Shown: positions 12,813 to 14,483 of the stretch, in pieces
Position numbering within the stretch: the stretch's first letter is position 1
Layout of the letters: every line of letters starts with the position of its first letter
DNA from: Clostridia bacterium
GTDB taxonomy: Bacteria > Bacillota > Clostridia > Oscillospirales > CAG-272
Direction of reading: 5' to 3'
NCBI GenBank assembly: GCA_900763885.1
Contig: CAAFLY010000219.1
Coordinates: forward strand, 1-14,483
Length of the DNA stretch: 14,483 bases
Made by a program: the position numbers and the translations under genes
The notes under the pieces: model-generated
Seen by the model: the letters and a program-made list of their open reading frames with translations, nothing else
The model's database searches: none
What the model was told of the DNA's origin: nothing

Positions 12813-14483
12813 TTACAGCTTCGATATCATGCTCTCGATCCGCGCGGCAACACGGTCGCGGCCCAGAATCTGCATGACGGTATACATATCGGGTGCGTTT
12901 TGTCTGCCGGTCACAGCCAACCGGATGAACATGGAAACATCGCTTACATTTCCTTTATATTTCGTGGGATCCGCCTTGTATTCCTTCATATTCGCCGTAT
13001 AGCCGAGCGATTCGCCGATATTCTGGATTTTTGCGAACCATGTGTTCATGTCATCGGCAGGATCGTAGGTCGAAAGGAAGGCGGTAAGCACCTTTTTCAC
13101 ATCGCACAGATCCGCATTCTCCGGATAGCTGTCCTCAATCGCGAACAGCTCGTCGTAGAAGAAGGCGATAAACGGCTTGACCTCTGCGAAGGTAGCGAAA
13201 TCCTTGCGCGGCTTCTTTCCGCCTCTGCCGATCGCGAAGATCGATTTGGCGTAGGCGGGATCGCGTCGAAGCAGTGCGGCAAAATCCGGATCGAATTCCT
13301 CTGCCCAGTCAAGGGTCTTGTCGTAGATCTCATCGGCGCTCATCCGGGACAGCACGTTCTTCGACACGTCGTTCAGTTTGACAAAATCGAACAGACAGCC
13401 GGAAACAGACATTTTTTTGATGTCAAACGGGAAATCCATGCAGCTCTTCTGCGGATTTTGTGCGTGCCATTCCTCATAGTTGGAATTGAGCAACGTCAGG
13501 ATATATTCCCAGACACAGCGGGTATCATAGCCCATGCTCCGATAATCGTCCATTTTCGCGCCCATATCTCTCTTGGAGATCTTCTTTTTGTTGCCGTTTT
13601 CGTCCATTTTGAGAATCTGAGCGGTGTGCAGATATTTCGGCATCCGGAAGCCGAGATACCGGAAAAGCTGGATATGCTTCGGCAGACTCGGGAGCCAGTC
13701 TTCTCCGCGGATCACGTGCGTGGTTTTCATGAGGTGATCGTCCACGGCGTGCGCGAAATGATAGGTCGGGATGCCGTCGGATTTGAGAAGTACGAAATCC
13801 TCGTCGTTTTCCGGGACCTCGAGATTGCCCTTGACAAGGTCTGTGAATTTCGTTTTCTTTTCCGGATCTCCGTCAGCGAGGATACGGATCACAAACGGAT
13901 CGCCCGCTGCCAGATGCGCCTTGACCTCATCGAGTGTAAATTCTCTTTGCGCAAGCATGGCGGCGTGACGCTCCTCTGCCACAGACTGCCAATCGGTATT
14001 TTTGATCTCGGCTTTCTTATCCGCTTGCTGGATCGCCTCCAATTCCTCCTCGGTCGCGAAGCACGGATATGCCTTGCCCTCCGCGACGAGCTTTTTGGCA
14101 AACACATGGTAATATGCAGCTCTTTGGCTCTGTTTATACGGACCGTACGCGCCCTTTTCGGTGAGCTTGCCGTTTTCATCAATGGTCATACCCTCATCAT
14201 ACTGGACGCCGTAGGTCGCCATGGTGCGGATGAGTGCTTCCACAGCTCCCGTGATCTCGCGCTGCCCGTCTGTATCCTCAATGCGGAGATAAAACACGCC
14301 GCCGCTCTGGTGTGCCAGCCGTTCGTCCACAATTGCCTGATACATACCGCCGAAATGGACGAATCCGGTCGGGCTCGGCGCAAATCTGGTGACCTTTGCG
14401 CCCTGCGGCAGATCACGCGGCGGGAATTTGGCTTCCACCTCCTCCGGCGTCATGGTCACCTGCGGAAACAAAAGCTGTGCTAA
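12813..14483 (-). CDS. gltX: glutamyl-tRNA synthetase (5' end beyond the window)
   Basis: At least 556 residues of a class I glutamyl-tRNA synthetase, which attaches glutamate to tRNA-Glu. RFAPSPTGFVHFGGMY carries a HIGH-type signature (HFGG, comparable to HVGG of E. coli GluRS); YLRIEDTDGQRE follows. The KMSKS-type loop is KKKISKRD and the helical anticodon-binding domain fills the C-terminal part. The reading frame is open to the right edge: the residues LAQLLFPQVTMTPEEVEAKFPPR look like the interior of the N-terminal arm seen in long clostridial GluRS forms, so the true start should lie a few codons outside. An in-frame TTG at 14471 exists but has no good ribosome binding site. It leads glnS by 12 nt in an apparent operon. 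With a GlnRS next door, this enzyme is expected to be specific for tRNA-Glu; that is inference. Confidence 0.95.
   Translation of the reverse strand, partial: LAQLLFPQVTMTPEEVEAKFPPRDLPQGAKVTRFAPSPTGFVHFGGMYQAIVDERLAHQSGGVFYLRIEDTDGQREITGAVEALIRTMATYGVQYDEGMTIDENGKLTEKGAYGPYKQSQRAAYYHVFAKKLVAEGKAYPCFATEEELEAIQQADKKAEIKNTDWQSVAEERHAAMLAQREFTLDEVKAHLAAGDPFVIRILADGDPEKKTKFTDLVKGNLEVPENDEDFVLLKSDGIPTYHFAHAVDDHLMKTTHVIRGEDWLPSLPKHIQLFRYLGFRMPKYLHTAQILKMDENGNKKKISKRDMGAKMDDYRSMGYDTRCVWEYILTLLNSNYEEWHAQNPQKSCMDFPFDIKKMSVSGCLFDFVKLNDVSKNVLSRMSADEIYDKTLDWAEEFDPDFAALLRRDPAYAKSIFAIGRGGKKPRKDFATFAEVKPFIAFFYDELFAIEDSYPENADLCDVKKVLTAFLSTYDPADDMNTWFAKIQNIGESLGYTANMKEYKADPTKYKGNVSDVSMFIRLAVTGRQNAPDMYTVMQILGRDRVAARIESMISKL

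Noticed and set aside
11439..14483. A 1014-codon open frame on the plus strand
   Set aside because: It runs antisense to glnS and gltX, whose signature motifs are unmistakable. It has no family similarity and no ribosome binding site; codon bias of the real genes explains the lack of stops.

Overview
The window looks like a chromosomal segment of a Gram-positive, anaerobic member of the Clostridia, probably an Oscillospirales-type gut or rumen commensal. The evidence is: sigma-A promoters with 17-bp spacers and TGn extended -10 boxes; strong AAGGAG-type ribosome binding sites; a lipoprotein solute-binding protein with a T/E-rich linker; a feoA-feoA-feoB cluster with the small Cys-rich FeoB-associated membrane protein and a short DtxR-type regulator; and a linked gltX-glnS pair. 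The taxonomic call is inference from gene content and style, not from a marker gene.

Layout. (1) 1-204: a leftward terminator and a possible leftward promoter for a gene beyond the left edge. (2) 202-774: a TetR-type regulator, leftward, with its own promoter. (3) 937-5033: a leftward ferrous-iron operon, feoA2-feoA1-feoB-Cys-rich membrane protein-DtxR regulator. It has a near-consensus promoter (4933-4961) and four copies of a palindrome, GRTTAG-N6-CTAACC or one base off, at 4124, 4873, 4908 and 5016. (4) 5185-6778: a rightward orphan solute-binding lipoprotein. (5) 6938-8119: a rightward CE15-like alpha/beta hydrolase. (6) 8125-9290: a leftward Gfo/Idh/MocA oxidoreductase with promoter and terminator. 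(7) 9397-10893: a leftward MetY-type sulfhydrylase with an N-terminal extension. (8) 10970-11152: a tandem pair of roughly 91-bp imperfect palindromes. (9) 11151-14483: leftward glnS and gltX; gltX is cut by the right edge.

How the parts fit. The feo cluster is a coherent iron-uptake and iron-sensing unit: the DtxR-type protein at its end probably binds the GGTTAG/CTAACC palindromes and closes a feedback loop. FeoA1 and FeoA2 would assist FeoB, and the Cys-rich protein may handle iron at the membrane. The solute-binding protein, hydrolase and oxidoreductase suggest carbohydrate scavenging, but each has its own promoter and no permease is present. gltX and glnS form a charging operon; metY follows in the same direction, beyond the palindromic repeats.

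No CRISPR array, tRNA, rRNA, transposase or phage gene was seen. The points most worth a second look are the four-copy operator set with a divergent promoter, an acidic extracytoplasmic insertion of more than 100 residues in FeoB, the unusual metal-site residues of the DtxR-type protein, the MetY N-terminal extension and the tandem palindromic repeat touching the glnS stop codon. None of these amounts to a clearly new system.
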